Source: Myxococcales bacterium (lineage in GTDB: Bacteria > Myxococcota > Polyangia > Fen-1088). Taken from it: a stretch of 6,392 bases of DNA. The stretch is from NCBI GenBank assembly GCA_003155465.1, contig PMCR01000039.1, positions 626-7,017 on the forward strand, given 5' to 3'. The notes beneath the pieces were generated by a model, which saw only the letters and a program-made list of their open reading frames with translations, was not told where the DNA came from and searched no databases. Position numbers and translations under genes: made by a program. This document shows positions 1 to 5,784 of this stretch, piece by piece (the first letter of the stretch is position 1; every line of letters starts with the position of its first letter).

Positions 1-267
1 ACTCCGGACGGCTTCAAGGTCGATGACATGACATACTACGCGGCGCCGAGCCGGATCTACCTGCTGCAGAGCGAGGCGGGTGAGGTTAGATTCAGGGATT
101 CCTACTACGGAGGGCAGCACCTAGGCCTCCTGGTCGAGTTCAACGCCAGGCCAAACCAGCCCCTCTACATTCGCTGCCGCGGAGGCGAGATTGCCTTCCT
201 GACCAAAGCCGAGGCGATGAAGAGCCTTGCCACGATGAAGTACGACATGCCCAAGGCCGCGCACTAG
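1..267 (+). CDS. C-terminal end of an unrecognised protein (5' end outside window)
   Basis: The reading frame is open from the first base and ends at a TAG at 265-267, so 88 residues are visible. The Met at position 28 is probably internal, because coding-like sequence (TPDGFKVDD) precedes it and no ribosome binding site is seen. The fragment alternates hydrophobic and polar residues like beta strands (IYLLQSEAGEVRF, LGLLVEFNARP, LYIRCRGG) and ends with a short helix-like basic tail (KAEAMKSLATMKYDMPKAAH). It has a single Cys and no signal or membrane segment in the visible part. I do not recognise a family and assign no function. It is followed immediately by a large inverted repeat that may end its transcript, so it is probably the last gene of its own unit and not co-transcribed with the lipoprotein gene 218 bp further on. 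Confidence 0.65.
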   Translation, partial: TPDGFKVDDMTYYAAPSRIYLLQSEAGEVRFRDSYYGGQHLGLLVEFNARPNQPLYIRCRGGEIAFLTKAEAMKSLATMKYDMPKAAH

Positions 268-331
268 GCTTGCGTGGTAGCTACCCTCGTCGTCCGTCGA
301 GGACGCCATACCGGGCAGCCACCGCGCAAGC
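268..331 (+). terminator. Large imperfect inverted repeat directly after the stop codon, candidate terminator
   Basis: The arms are 268-285 and 314-331, 18 bases each. Fifteen positions pair as Watson-Crick and one as G-U, with two A-C mismatches. The 28-base loop can itself form a short stem (CCTCG at 285-289 with CGAGG at 298-302, competing for base 285). The structure starts one base after the TAG of the upstream gene. There is no T-run after the right arm, so it is not a classical intrinsic terminator. It could instead be a 3'-end stabilising stem or a REP-like repeat. Confidence 0.4.
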
Positions 332-475
332 CAGCCTCACTAGTGGCTCGCCGGGCCATGCCGTGGGCATCGCTAGAGTGAACATCAAGTCGCGGCAGGC
401 CTCGCAAGGACACAGGTGAATGCAGTTGACGTTCTGCGGCGCAGAGCGTATTCCTGTGTTGCAGCACGTCCAGAC

Positions 476-479
476 GAGG
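476..479 (+). promoter_or_regulatory. Ribosome binding site GAGG deciding the lipoprotein start
   Basis: GAGG lies six bases before the ATG at 486. The longer alternative start at 420 has no comparable site (GGTGA abuts the codon almost directly). A start at 486 also places the lipobox at a normal distance from the N-terminus. Confidence 0.6.
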
Positions 480-485
480 TACAGC

Positions 486-1730
486 ATGCCATCTCATCGA
501 GTCCACGATTCGGGCAGGGCCCGGCGCAAAATCACACCAATTCGCGGACCCGCTACCGCGATGGCCGCACTCTTTCTCGGGGCCTGCGCCGGGCATTACT
601 ACGGGTTGTCGGTTGGTGAGCTCAAACAAGAGGAGATGGTAGGGGGAGTTCCTGAGCACCTAGAAGTGATCCTGTACGAACACGTACCCAATGGTCTGGT
701 TGAAGAAGCCAGCATGCAGGCGCTGACGAGACTGGGCACTCCGTTCGTCGAGACGCACGCGTCGGAGCACGACCTACGAAGGCTGAACGACAGGCGGGCA
801 CGCAACAACTTCGGCTTCTGTCCTTCCGAATACTGGGCGTCGAGTATTGGGAACTCGATTTGCGCTCTTAGCTGCGTTAACGGGCTGAGGGCAGAGGGAG
901 TGAGCGCGTCGGCAAAAGTATCCAGTCTCGCAGTCTTTGAAGCCGATGATTTCTATCCGGTCTCCTACGAGATCCGCTCGTCAGTAGCTGGTGTCGCTCA
1001 GCCAGCATACGATAGCAGTGAGTGGCTGCGGCCATGCGTGTGCGTTGTGGCTAATTCCGCGAACCAATCCCTGATATCATTTCGCTACCGCAAAAGGGGT
1101 GCTATCTCCTGGACCGGCGCCCAGGTCATCTCCTCTGGCGGGCGTAGCGCGCGGTTCGTCTACGCGGATACTGATGAGTACATCAGAAAGCACCGCGCTA
1201 GCTACACCGAACAGCGCCGGACGGCGCCGACAGAAACGAACCAGGAGACGGCTGACGGTTGGAATCAGCGAGGTGTACGACTCCATGGAGAGAAACTGTA
1301 CATCCCGGCCATAGGGTGCTTTGAAGAGGCCCTCAGAATCGACCCGGATGACTCTACTGCCTGGGGCAATTTGTGTACCACTCTGACGCTCGTACCGGAC
1401 GCCAAACTGAAAGAGTATCACATGGAGGAAGCCCTTAGAGAGGCGGAAAGGTGTCCTGGCCGAGTCGCCAACAACGCACGGATATACCTGCGTACACAAA
1501 CGGTTGACGAAGGTGGCATCACGGGAACATGGAAGGACAATGATTCGCGTTCGAGAAAAATGCACATAACCTCTGCAAACGGACAGATCTCGATACACTG
1601 TTCGACGCGTAAGCGATACAAGCAGGGGCCTGGGGAACCGGAACGTCTTTGGGAACGTCCCTGGCACAGCGCGCGCGAGCTGTGTCGGTCCTGGCAGCGG
1701 GTGGGTGAAGCGCTGGGGGCAGGGAAGTGA
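486..1730 (+). CDS. Predicted TPR-containing lipoprotein of unknown function
   Basis: A 414-residue protein from the ATG at 486. The N-terminus is basic (GRARRK, residues 10-15), followed by a hydrophobic stretch and a lipobox LGAC with the lipidated Cys at residue 34, so it should be exported and anchored by lipid. Residues ~180-235 form a beta-rich segment with CVC (184-186) and the pattern ISFRY (197-201) followed by W209 and a GG-S turn. Residues ~257-290 look like one TPR (helix WNQRGVRLHGEKLY, then AIGCFEEALRIDPDD), with a further helical pair to about 325. Residues 344-370 (GITGTW, then ITSANGQISI) resemble the opening of a lipocalin-like beta domain. The last ~45 residues are Arg/Trp-rich and lose the strand pattern, and the +1 frame may carry the original C-terminus. 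The protein has ten cysteines besides the lipobox Cys, which is many for a lipoprotein. Specific role unknown. It is convergent with the transposon remnants downstream. Confidence 0.7.
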   Translation: MPSHRVHDSGRARRKITPIRGPATAMAALFLGACAGHYYGLSVGELKQEEMVGGVPEHLEVILYEHVPNGLVEEASMQALTRLGTPFVETHASEHDLRRLNDRRARNNFGFCPSEYWASSIGNSICALSCVNGLRAEGVSASAKVSSLAVFEADDFYPVSYEIRSSVAGVAQPAYDSSEWLRPCVCVVANSANQSLISFRYRKRGAISWTGAQVISSGGRSARFVYADTDEYIRKHRASYTEQRRTAPTETNQETADGWNQRGVRLHGEKLYIPAIGCFEEALRIDPDDSTAWGNLCTTLTLVPDAKLKEYHMEEALREAERCPGRVANNARIYLRTQTVDEGGITGTWKDNDSRSRKMHITSANGQISIHCSTRKRYKQGPGEPERLWERPWHSARELCRSWQRVGEALGAGK

Positions 1731-1738
1731 CCACTTGA

Positions 1739-1779
1739 GGGCTGTGATCTAGCCCACAATTTGGGCGTCTCGCCAGACG
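1739..1779. repeat. Two short hairpins between the lipoprotein stop and the IS91 remnant
   Basis: The first stem is GGGCT (1739-1743) with AGCCC (1751-1755). The second is CGTCT (1766-1770) with AGACG (1775-1779) around a CGCC tetraloop. They lie 9-49 bases after the lipoprotein stop and within 90 bases of the end of the IS91 remnant. They could be a weak bidirectional terminator or part of the IS91 terminal sequence. Neither has a T-run. Low confidence in any function. Confidence 0.3.
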
Positions 1780-1826
1780 GGTGCCTACCTGCCCGATGCG
1801 GACTTGAGGCCGGCTTGCGCGGCGGC

Positions 1827-2304
1827 CTACGCGTCGAACAGTTCGGTCTGCGCCTGGGGTCTGTGGCGCAGCTCGCGGGCCTGCCAGTACGGGGGAGCAC
1901 GTGCGGGGGCCAGGGGTGGTGGCTCGGTGGGCTCGCCCAAGTGCTTCAGGAAGCGGACGATGTTCTCTGGCTTCTGCACCAAGGCCCGCAGTTTCATGCG
2001 CCCAGGCCCCCCAACAACGGACTTGCGGGGGGAATCCCCCCGACACTTGGCGCATTTCTCCACGTCCTCGGCGAAGGTCCTTTTGAGAAGCTCGCACCAG
2101 GGGCGATAGATTGACCTGTGGGTGGGCGGCCTGGGATTGGCCGGGGCTTCTTGTCCTGCGGGCACCGGGGGCGGCGGCGGCACGACAGAAGGCCGGAGCT
2201 TGGACGCTGGGGCAAGCACACCGCCGTAATGAACCGTGTGTCAGCAGCGGGGGAGGAATGCTGGTTGCGAGACGACAGAGCAGCGAAAGTGGGTCCATGT
2301 CGGC
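1827..2304 (-). pseudogene. IS91-family transposase, C-terminal remnant, frameshifted
   Basis: Recognised as the C-terminal third of an IS91-type (HUH, rolling-circle) transposase, from MDPLSLLCRLATS at the upstream end, through VHYGGVLAPASKLRP and a CAKC zinc-binding-like pair, to MKLRALVQ, RFLKHLGEP and the end QTELFDA with TAG at 1827-1829. The same blocks occur in the second copy near the right edge of the window (LVRYSGVLAPASPWRP, CPHC, MKLRALVRD, RFLRHQGL). The beginning (MDPLSLL...IPPP) and the rest lie in different frames. The switch falls in 2241-2247, where seven bases replace the expected six. The catalytic HUH and Tyr regions are absent. Compared with the second copy there is an extra stretch of about 12 residues after CAKC. 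This is a dead fragment. Upstream it joins a different transposase at about 2305. Confidence 0.75.
2026..2042. repeat. Perfect 7-bp palindromic arms inside the IS91 remnant
   Basis: CGGGGGG (2026-2032) and CCCCCCG (2036-2042) are exact reverse complements around a three-base AAT loop. They are flanked by ACTTG direct repeats at 2021-2025 and 2045-2049. The structure sits in the segment that encodes the extra ~12 residues after the CAKC pair. Confidence 0.6.
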
Positions 2305-2521
2305 ACTGGCGTCGTTCCTCGGGGCTCAACTCCTTGCCGACAACCGCCAGCCGACGACGCTGGTCCGGGGTGAAGGGAATCCGCTCTTTGCCGGTGGCGG
2401 CCCGGAAGGCCTCCTTCACCACCTGAACTTCCTCCAGCGCATAGTCCAGCTTCCGCTTCGTCCGCTCATTGATCGCAGACGCGATCATGGCGATGAGAAA
2501 CTGAAGCGTCAACGGCAGCAT
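2305..2521 (-). pseudogene. Integrase-type transposase, N-terminal remnant
   Basis: From the ATG at 2521 the minus strand encodes LQFLIAMIASAINERTKRKL, then a helical stretch and KERIPFTPDQRRRLAVVGKE, LSPEERRQC. I recognise this as the N-terminus of a DDE (rve) integrase-type transposase often seen in myxobacteria and planctomycetes. It begins with a membrane-like hydrophobic stretch, then has a Leu/Glu-rich helix and an Arg-rich PDQRRRLA segment before the helix-turn-helix region. This recognition is from memory of the family and no search was run. The homology stops after RRQC, where the sequence runs into IS91 sequence at about 2300-2307, although the frame stays open to 1994 as a meaningless fusion. 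The catalytic DDE domain is missing, so it cannot be active. Confidence 0.6.
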
Positions 2522-2664
2522 TGGTCGCCAAGCTGCCCGTTCAGACCTGCCGATTCAAGCTGCGCATCTCCGTGAATTTGTGCGAGAATTTCGGCGATCC
2601 GTTTCTGGACACCACGGGGGTTCTCCCCCACCGCATCAATGAGGGCCAGAGCGAACCATCCTTT
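2509..2664 (-). other. Small coding-like open frame, possible gene remnant
   Basis: Fifty-one codons are open between a TGA (2665-2667) and a TGA (2509-2511). The translation looks protein-like: LALIDAVGENPRGVQKRIAE, then ILAQIHGDAQLESAGL, an amphipathic helix pattern. There is no ATG; GTG or CTG are the only candidate starts and no ribosome binding site precedes them. The end overlaps the start of the integrase remnant by 13 bases. It could be the 3' end of a broken gene, an accessory frame of the same element, or chance. I do not recognise it. Confidence 0.25.
2616..2629 (-). terminator. GC-only hairpin downstream of the TPR gene
   Basis: GGGGG (2616-2620) pairs with CCCCC (2625-2629) around a four-base loop, 77 bases after the stop of the TPR gene at 2706. 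Five G-C pairs make it stable, but no T-run follows on the minus strand. The assignment as terminator is weak. Confidence 0.25.
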
Positions 2665-2705
2665 TCAATCCAAGCAGGCTGGTTCTTCAGTTTCTGGATT
2701 GTTGC

Positions 2706-3857
2706 TTATCTCGGGTTCTCCACGGCTTCTTTGGAAAACTCGACGATCTTATGATCCTCGCTCAACTCAAAAATGCCAAACATCAATGAAAGATATGCGC
2801 TGGCGGCCCCAAGGAGAAATACGGCCGCGCCTGGGGTGATGTCGTGCTGGAACAAGGGATGACCAAACACCCCAGCGAGTGGAGGCACCATAAGCCCGAT
2901 TCCGACGGTTCCAGTTGCCAAAGACGCCCACCCCCATCCGTGCCCGCTCTTGCCGACCCGAGCACTCGCAGGACCGACGGGAACAGCCACGTTCTTTGAG
3001 AAATTCACGGAGCCTGAGACAACTACCCTCGCCGGCCCTGCTGGCAGGTCCACCAGTTCGCACGGTTGAACAAAGGTGATGCTCTTGTCGCATTTTGCGA
3101 TGCCGTTGGGCGTTTCGATTTGAAGGTCAAGCCTGTCTCCTTCGTCTAGTACACTGAATTTGATCCGCTGGCGCTCGTGCGGTGGCGGGGTGGTCGACAC
3201 GGAGTCCGAAAGCTTAGGGGGGGCGGCCTGCAGCGCAACATTGGATGGCACTGCCTCTGACGCAGCCTGGGCTCGGCTCCGGTCCTTTTGCTGGATCTGC
3301 AGCATGGCGATCTTCTCGCGGATCTTGGGTTCCTCCTCCGGCGAGGCTTGGGGAAGGTAGCGTCTGTAGCGCTTGAGCGCATCCGCAGTGCGGCCCTGAG
3401 TCTCGTATAGAACCGCGAGGTTGTACTGGGGAGCCGCCCAATGGGGCGCCAGCTTCTCGGCCTCCTTGAATTCGCTCTCAGCTTCGGCCAACCGCTCCAT
3501 CCTGAAGAAAGCTTGTCCCTTAATGGTGTGATCCTTGGCAGCCTGCGGGACTGCTTCCTTTCTAGCTTGTAGCTTGCTGATGTGCCCCAGCACCTCATCC
3601 ACATCGGAAGCGGCGGGGCTGACAACCAAGTATTCCTCATAAGCCTTAATGGCGGCCGCGTCGTCCCCCGCGGTCTCGCGCACTTGTGCGAGATTAAAGA
3701 GGATCGTCGCGTTCTCGGGGTCGAGCTCGTGTGCGTTCTCCAGCCGAGCCCGACCTTGCTCGACGTTACCTGCATTGACAAACGCCGCACCCTCCTCAGC
3801 TAGCCGAGCAGCGTCCGGACTTGCGGCCAATATGAGGACAATCAACAATGTTTGCAT
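2706..3857 (-). CDS. Exported TPR protein with PEGA-like domain and two C-terminal membrane helices
   Basis: 383 residues, stop TAA at 2706-2708. Residues 1-16 form a short hydrophobic signal (MQTLLIVLILAASPDA). Two TPR units lie at ~17-83 (LAEEGAAFVNAGN, then ATILFNLAQVRETAGDD) and two more at ~107-175 (KGQAFFRMERLAEAE, then PQYNLAVLYETQGRTADALK). A Gln/Ala/Pro-rich linker follows, then a beta domain at ~232-297 that ends in the PEGA-style pattern VDLPAGPARVVVSG and carries Cys256 and Cys266. Hydrophobic helices at ~308-331 and ~341-363 should anchor it in the membrane. This TPR + PEGA-like + membrane layout is common in myxobacterial envelope proteins of unknown role. TPRs bind partner proteins. 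The gene starts 26 bp after the stop of the upstream gene and is probably co-transcribed with it. No catalytic motif is seen. Confidence 0.8.
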   Translation of the reverse strand: MQTLLIVLILAASPDAARLAEEGAAFVNAGNVEQGRARLENAHELDPENATILFNLAQVRETAGDDAAAIKAYEEYLVVSPAASDVDEVLGHISKLQARKEAVPQAAKDHTIKGQAFFRMERLAEAESEFKEAEKLAPHWAAPQYNLAVLYETQGRTADALKRYRRYLPQASPEEEPKIREKIAMLQIQQKDRSRAQAASEAVPSNVALQAAPPKLSDSVSTTPPPHERQRIKFSVLDEGDRLDLQIETPNGIAKCDKSITFVQPCELVDLPAGPARVVVSGSVNFSKNVAVPVGPASARVGKSGHGWGWASLATGTVGIGLMVPPLAGVFGHPLFQHDITPGAAVFLLGAASAYLSLMFGIFELSEDHKIVEFSKEAVENPR

Positions 3858-3865
3858 TTCCTATT

Positions 3866-3870
3866 TCCTT
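3866..3870 (-). promoter_or_regulatory. Ribosome binding site AAGGA of the TPR gene
   Basis: AAGGA on the minus strand lies eight bases before the ATG at 3857, within the 26-bp gap after the upstream gene's TAG. It supports both the start choice and independent translation of the second gene. Confidence 0.6.
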
Positions 3871-3883
3871 GCCCCGCTGGGCG

Positions 3884-5494
3884 CTAGCGAACTGGCACTG
3901 TCATTGGGATGTTCTTGCTGATAATCCCGTAACCTTCAGGCTGCAGCTGGCGGCCCACAAACAGCTGCACGATCCCGGTGCAGTCACTACTGATCTCCAC
4001 GCTGCGCAGCCCCAGCGGGATTTCGTTGAAGACCCATTTCTTCAAGATCCAGCCTACTGGTCTGAGGGACTTCACAGGACAGTCGCCCTCTAGGAATATG
4101 CGCAGATAGCGTTGTCGGTCGACACGCGGATCCGACGGATCGACCGCATCCATCGGCTTGAGCTTTGGTACAGAAGCGGCGAAGGTAGAGGGGGCGCTTG
4201 CCACTGGCTTGAGGGCGAGACGCGATGCGGGTCTTGCTGCAGAACGATCCACAGGCTTGAGCGAAACCGTCGTTGGCGCGCTTGACGGGGACGAGTCGGT
4301 CTTGAGGGTAGCTGCGATCTCGAGGTGTTTCGCCCGGCGCTCCTCCTCGCGGGCGGAGGCCAGCGCCTCGTTGGCCTGGCGCTGCAACTCGGCGACACGC
4401 GCTTGTTCTTCTGCCGCGTCGGCCTCCTGCTCCTGTCGCGCGAGCTCGCGCTGCAGACGGCGCTCTTCCGCATCGGCCTGCGCCTGCTCGCGCCTCTCGT
4501 CCTCCTCCATCGATTTCGTCCAGATTCCTGTGATGAGGTTTCCCACCGTCCCAACCGAGTCGGAGATCAATCGGCTTTGCTCCGCGAGCTGCGCCTGCTT
4601 TGAGGCGATCTGGCTTGCGGTACCAGAGTAGCCCCGGATCTCGCTCTGGGCGCGCATACGGTCCAGCTGGGCCTGCAGCGTCTCGTTCGTGGCGTCACCC
4701 TGGCCCGAGGCGAGGCTCGTGCGGGCTTTGCTCTCATGCGCGGCGGCAGAAGCCATCGCCGCCTGGTAGCGCTGCTGAGCTTCCGCGGCACGGCGCCTGG
4801 CGGCTTCGGGGCTGTCCATGGTGCTGCGGCCGCTGGGCTTCGTCCTGTCGATTGCGCCGGGATCGATTTCCTGACCGATCCGGTATTTGCGATCCTCGTC
4901 TTGTCGTAGCAACGAAGGATTGACCACAGCGGTCTTGCCCGCAGGATCGCGCACGGTCATCTTAGGGTCCGGCGTGGACGGTTGCAAACCGGGCGTCGGA
5001 GTCGGCGAGCGAGACGATGTGGCGCTGCCCCCCGGATCTTGCGATCCTGGGATGGACTTCTCCACTTGGTTCTTGACGAAGCGCGCCCGTGCTCCCTTGA
5101 TTCGTTGGACGATGGCCCACATCCCCCTCGTGCTGCTCTGCTCGCCCGGTTTGAGCGTCAAGCGCAGCCAGGGAGCAACCTGCTGCTCGCCTTTCTCAGT
5201 GACGCCGATGATCTCGTACTCAAACGTGATCATCTCGTCGTAGTTGTTGCGGAGCTGCCAGGAGACCTGGTATTGATGATTGGCGTACTCGAAGGTGCCT
5301 TGCTGGTAGCGCACTTGGATGCGATCCCCTCGGTCGTCTGGAACAGGAGTGTACGGACTCCACTCCCCCGCCGTGGCAGCGTCCGAAATGATGAGACTGG
5401 CGACGAGCAATCCAACGACAAGAAGCGATCGATTGTAGTACGCTTTTTCCCCTCTACGAGAGTGCAGGACCACATCATTCGTGGATAGCATCAT
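3884..5494 (-). CDS. Secreted protein with beta domain, long coiled coil and two-cysteine C-terminal domain, unknown function
   Basis: 536 residues from the ATG at 5494, with a second ATG directly after it; stop TAG at 3884-3886. A signal peptide spans 1-42 (hydrophobic LLVVGLLVASLII, probable cleavage after ATA-42). Residues ~57-135 form a beta-rich domain with N83-N84, ITFEY (89-93), W109 and LKPGEQS (114-120). A Ser/Pro/Thr linker runs ~150-180. Residues ~229-395 are strongly helical, rich in Ala, Glu, Arg and Gln, predicted coiled coil, broken near 311-327 by a Gly-containing hydrophobic patch (SVGTVGNLITGIW). A second linker has repeated LKP motifs (412-448). The C-terminal domain (~463-536) holds the only two cysteines of the protein, Cys472 and Cys505, a likely disulfide in the periplasm or outside. 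The frame stays open to an ATG at 5584, but that start lacks a ribosome binding site and would bury the signal 30 residues further in. The site before 5494 is also weak (AGG, ten bases away). I do not recognise the family. Confidence 0.75.
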   Translation of the reverse strand: MMLSTNDVVLHSRRGEKAYYNRSLLVVGLLVASLIISDAATAGEWSPYTPVPDDRGDRIQVRYQQGTFEYANHQYQVSWQLRNNYDEMITFEYEIIGVTEKGEQQVAPWLRLTLKPGEQSSTRGMWAIVQRIKGARARFVKNQVEKSIPGSQDPGGSATSSRSPTPTPGLQPSTPDPKMTVRDPAGKTAVVNPSLLRQDEDRKYRIGQEIDPGAIDRTKPSGRSTMDSPEAARRRAAEAQQRYQAAMASAAAHESKARTSLASGQGDATNETLQAQLDRMRAQSEIRGYSGTASQIASKQAQLAEQSRLISDSVGTVGNLITGIWTKSMEEDERREQAQADAEERRLQRELARQEQEADAAEEQARVAELQRQANEALASAREEERRAKHLEIAATLKTDSSPSSAPTTVSLKPVDRSAARPASRLALKPVASAPSTFAASVPKLKPMDAVDPSDPRVDRQRYLRIFLEGDCPVKSLRPVGWILKKWVFNEIPLGLRSVEISSDCTGIVQLFVGRQLQPEGYGIISKNIPMTVPVR

Positions 5495-5700
5495 GTCTGC
5501 GGGACCTGTCGCATGGTCGGTAGGCGAAACAGTGCAACCCGGAAAGGATCGTGAATGAAAGGTGAGAGCACTTGATGGTCTCATGAAGTTCAGTACGATG
5601 TCCAGAGCGTAACCGATTTAAGCCAGTGTGGTGCGTGGAAGAGGGAGGGATGGGGCGAAGGCGACGGCCAAGCCTGGATGGAAAGGCGGTCCACGAGGAT
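5495..5700. other. Non-coding leader between the two-gene unit and the IS91 end
   Basis: This stretch should hold the promoter of the minus-strand pair. I found no convincing -35/-10 pair on the minus strand. The frame of the coiled-coil protein stays open to 5584, and the frame of the IS91 transposase stays open to 5475, but neither looks coding here. Confidence 0.4.
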
Positions 5701-5730
5701 GAACCCGCGAGCATGGGCCCGTAAGCGGGC
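5701..5730 (-). mobile_element. Candidate IS91 terminus: GAAC tetranucleotide plus hairpin
   Basis: GAAC sits at 5701-5704. Twelve bases further in is a hairpin with stem GCCCG (5717-5721) and CGGGC (5726-5730) around TAAG. The stop of the transposase (5785) is 55 bases beyond. IS91 elements are known to end near a subterminal hairpin and to insert next to GAAC/CAAG-type tetranucleotides without duplicating the target. On that model the element would end at 5705. This is inference from pattern only. Confidence 0.3.
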
Positions 5731-5750
5731 TGACAAGGAGTGCTCGATGG

Positions 5751-5767
5751 GCAGGCCCCGGCCCTGC
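5751..5767 (-). terminator. Hairpin just after the IS91 transposase stop
   Basis: GCAGG (5751-5755) pairs with CCTGC (5763-5767) around a seven-base GC-rich loop, 18 bases beyond the natural transposase stop. No T-run. It may be a terminator or part of the element's terminal structure. Confidence 0.25.
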
Positions 5768-5784
5768 GGCGGGAAGGGCTCGGC

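Noticed and set aside
420..485. Longer start (ATG at 420) for the lipoprotein
   Set aside because: The ATG at 486 has GAGG at a good distance and puts the lipobox at residue 34; the extra 22 residues look non-coding.
264..659. 131-codon minus-strand frame across the inverted repeat and the lipoprotein start
   Set aside because: No ribosome binding site or recognisable motif, and it opposes a well-supported lipoprotein start.
1519..2298. 259-codon minus-strand frame overlapping the lipoprotein 3' end
   Set aside because: Only its first ~15 residues match IS91. The rest is an out-of-frame, Arg/Pro-rich shadow of the remnant and of the lipoprotein gene.
3146..3790. 214-codon minus-strand frame inside the TPR gene
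   Set aside because: Arg/Ser/Pro-rich shadow in another frame of a well-supported gene.
5495..5584. Longer start (ATG at 5584) for the coiled-coil protein
   Set aside because: No ribosome binding site precedes it and it would place the signal peptide core more than 50 residues from the N-terminus.
5475..5784. C-terminal extension of the right IS91 transposase beyond 5785
   Set aside because: No family resemblance, Ser/Arg/Pro-rich composition, and the family ending is present in the adjacent frame.
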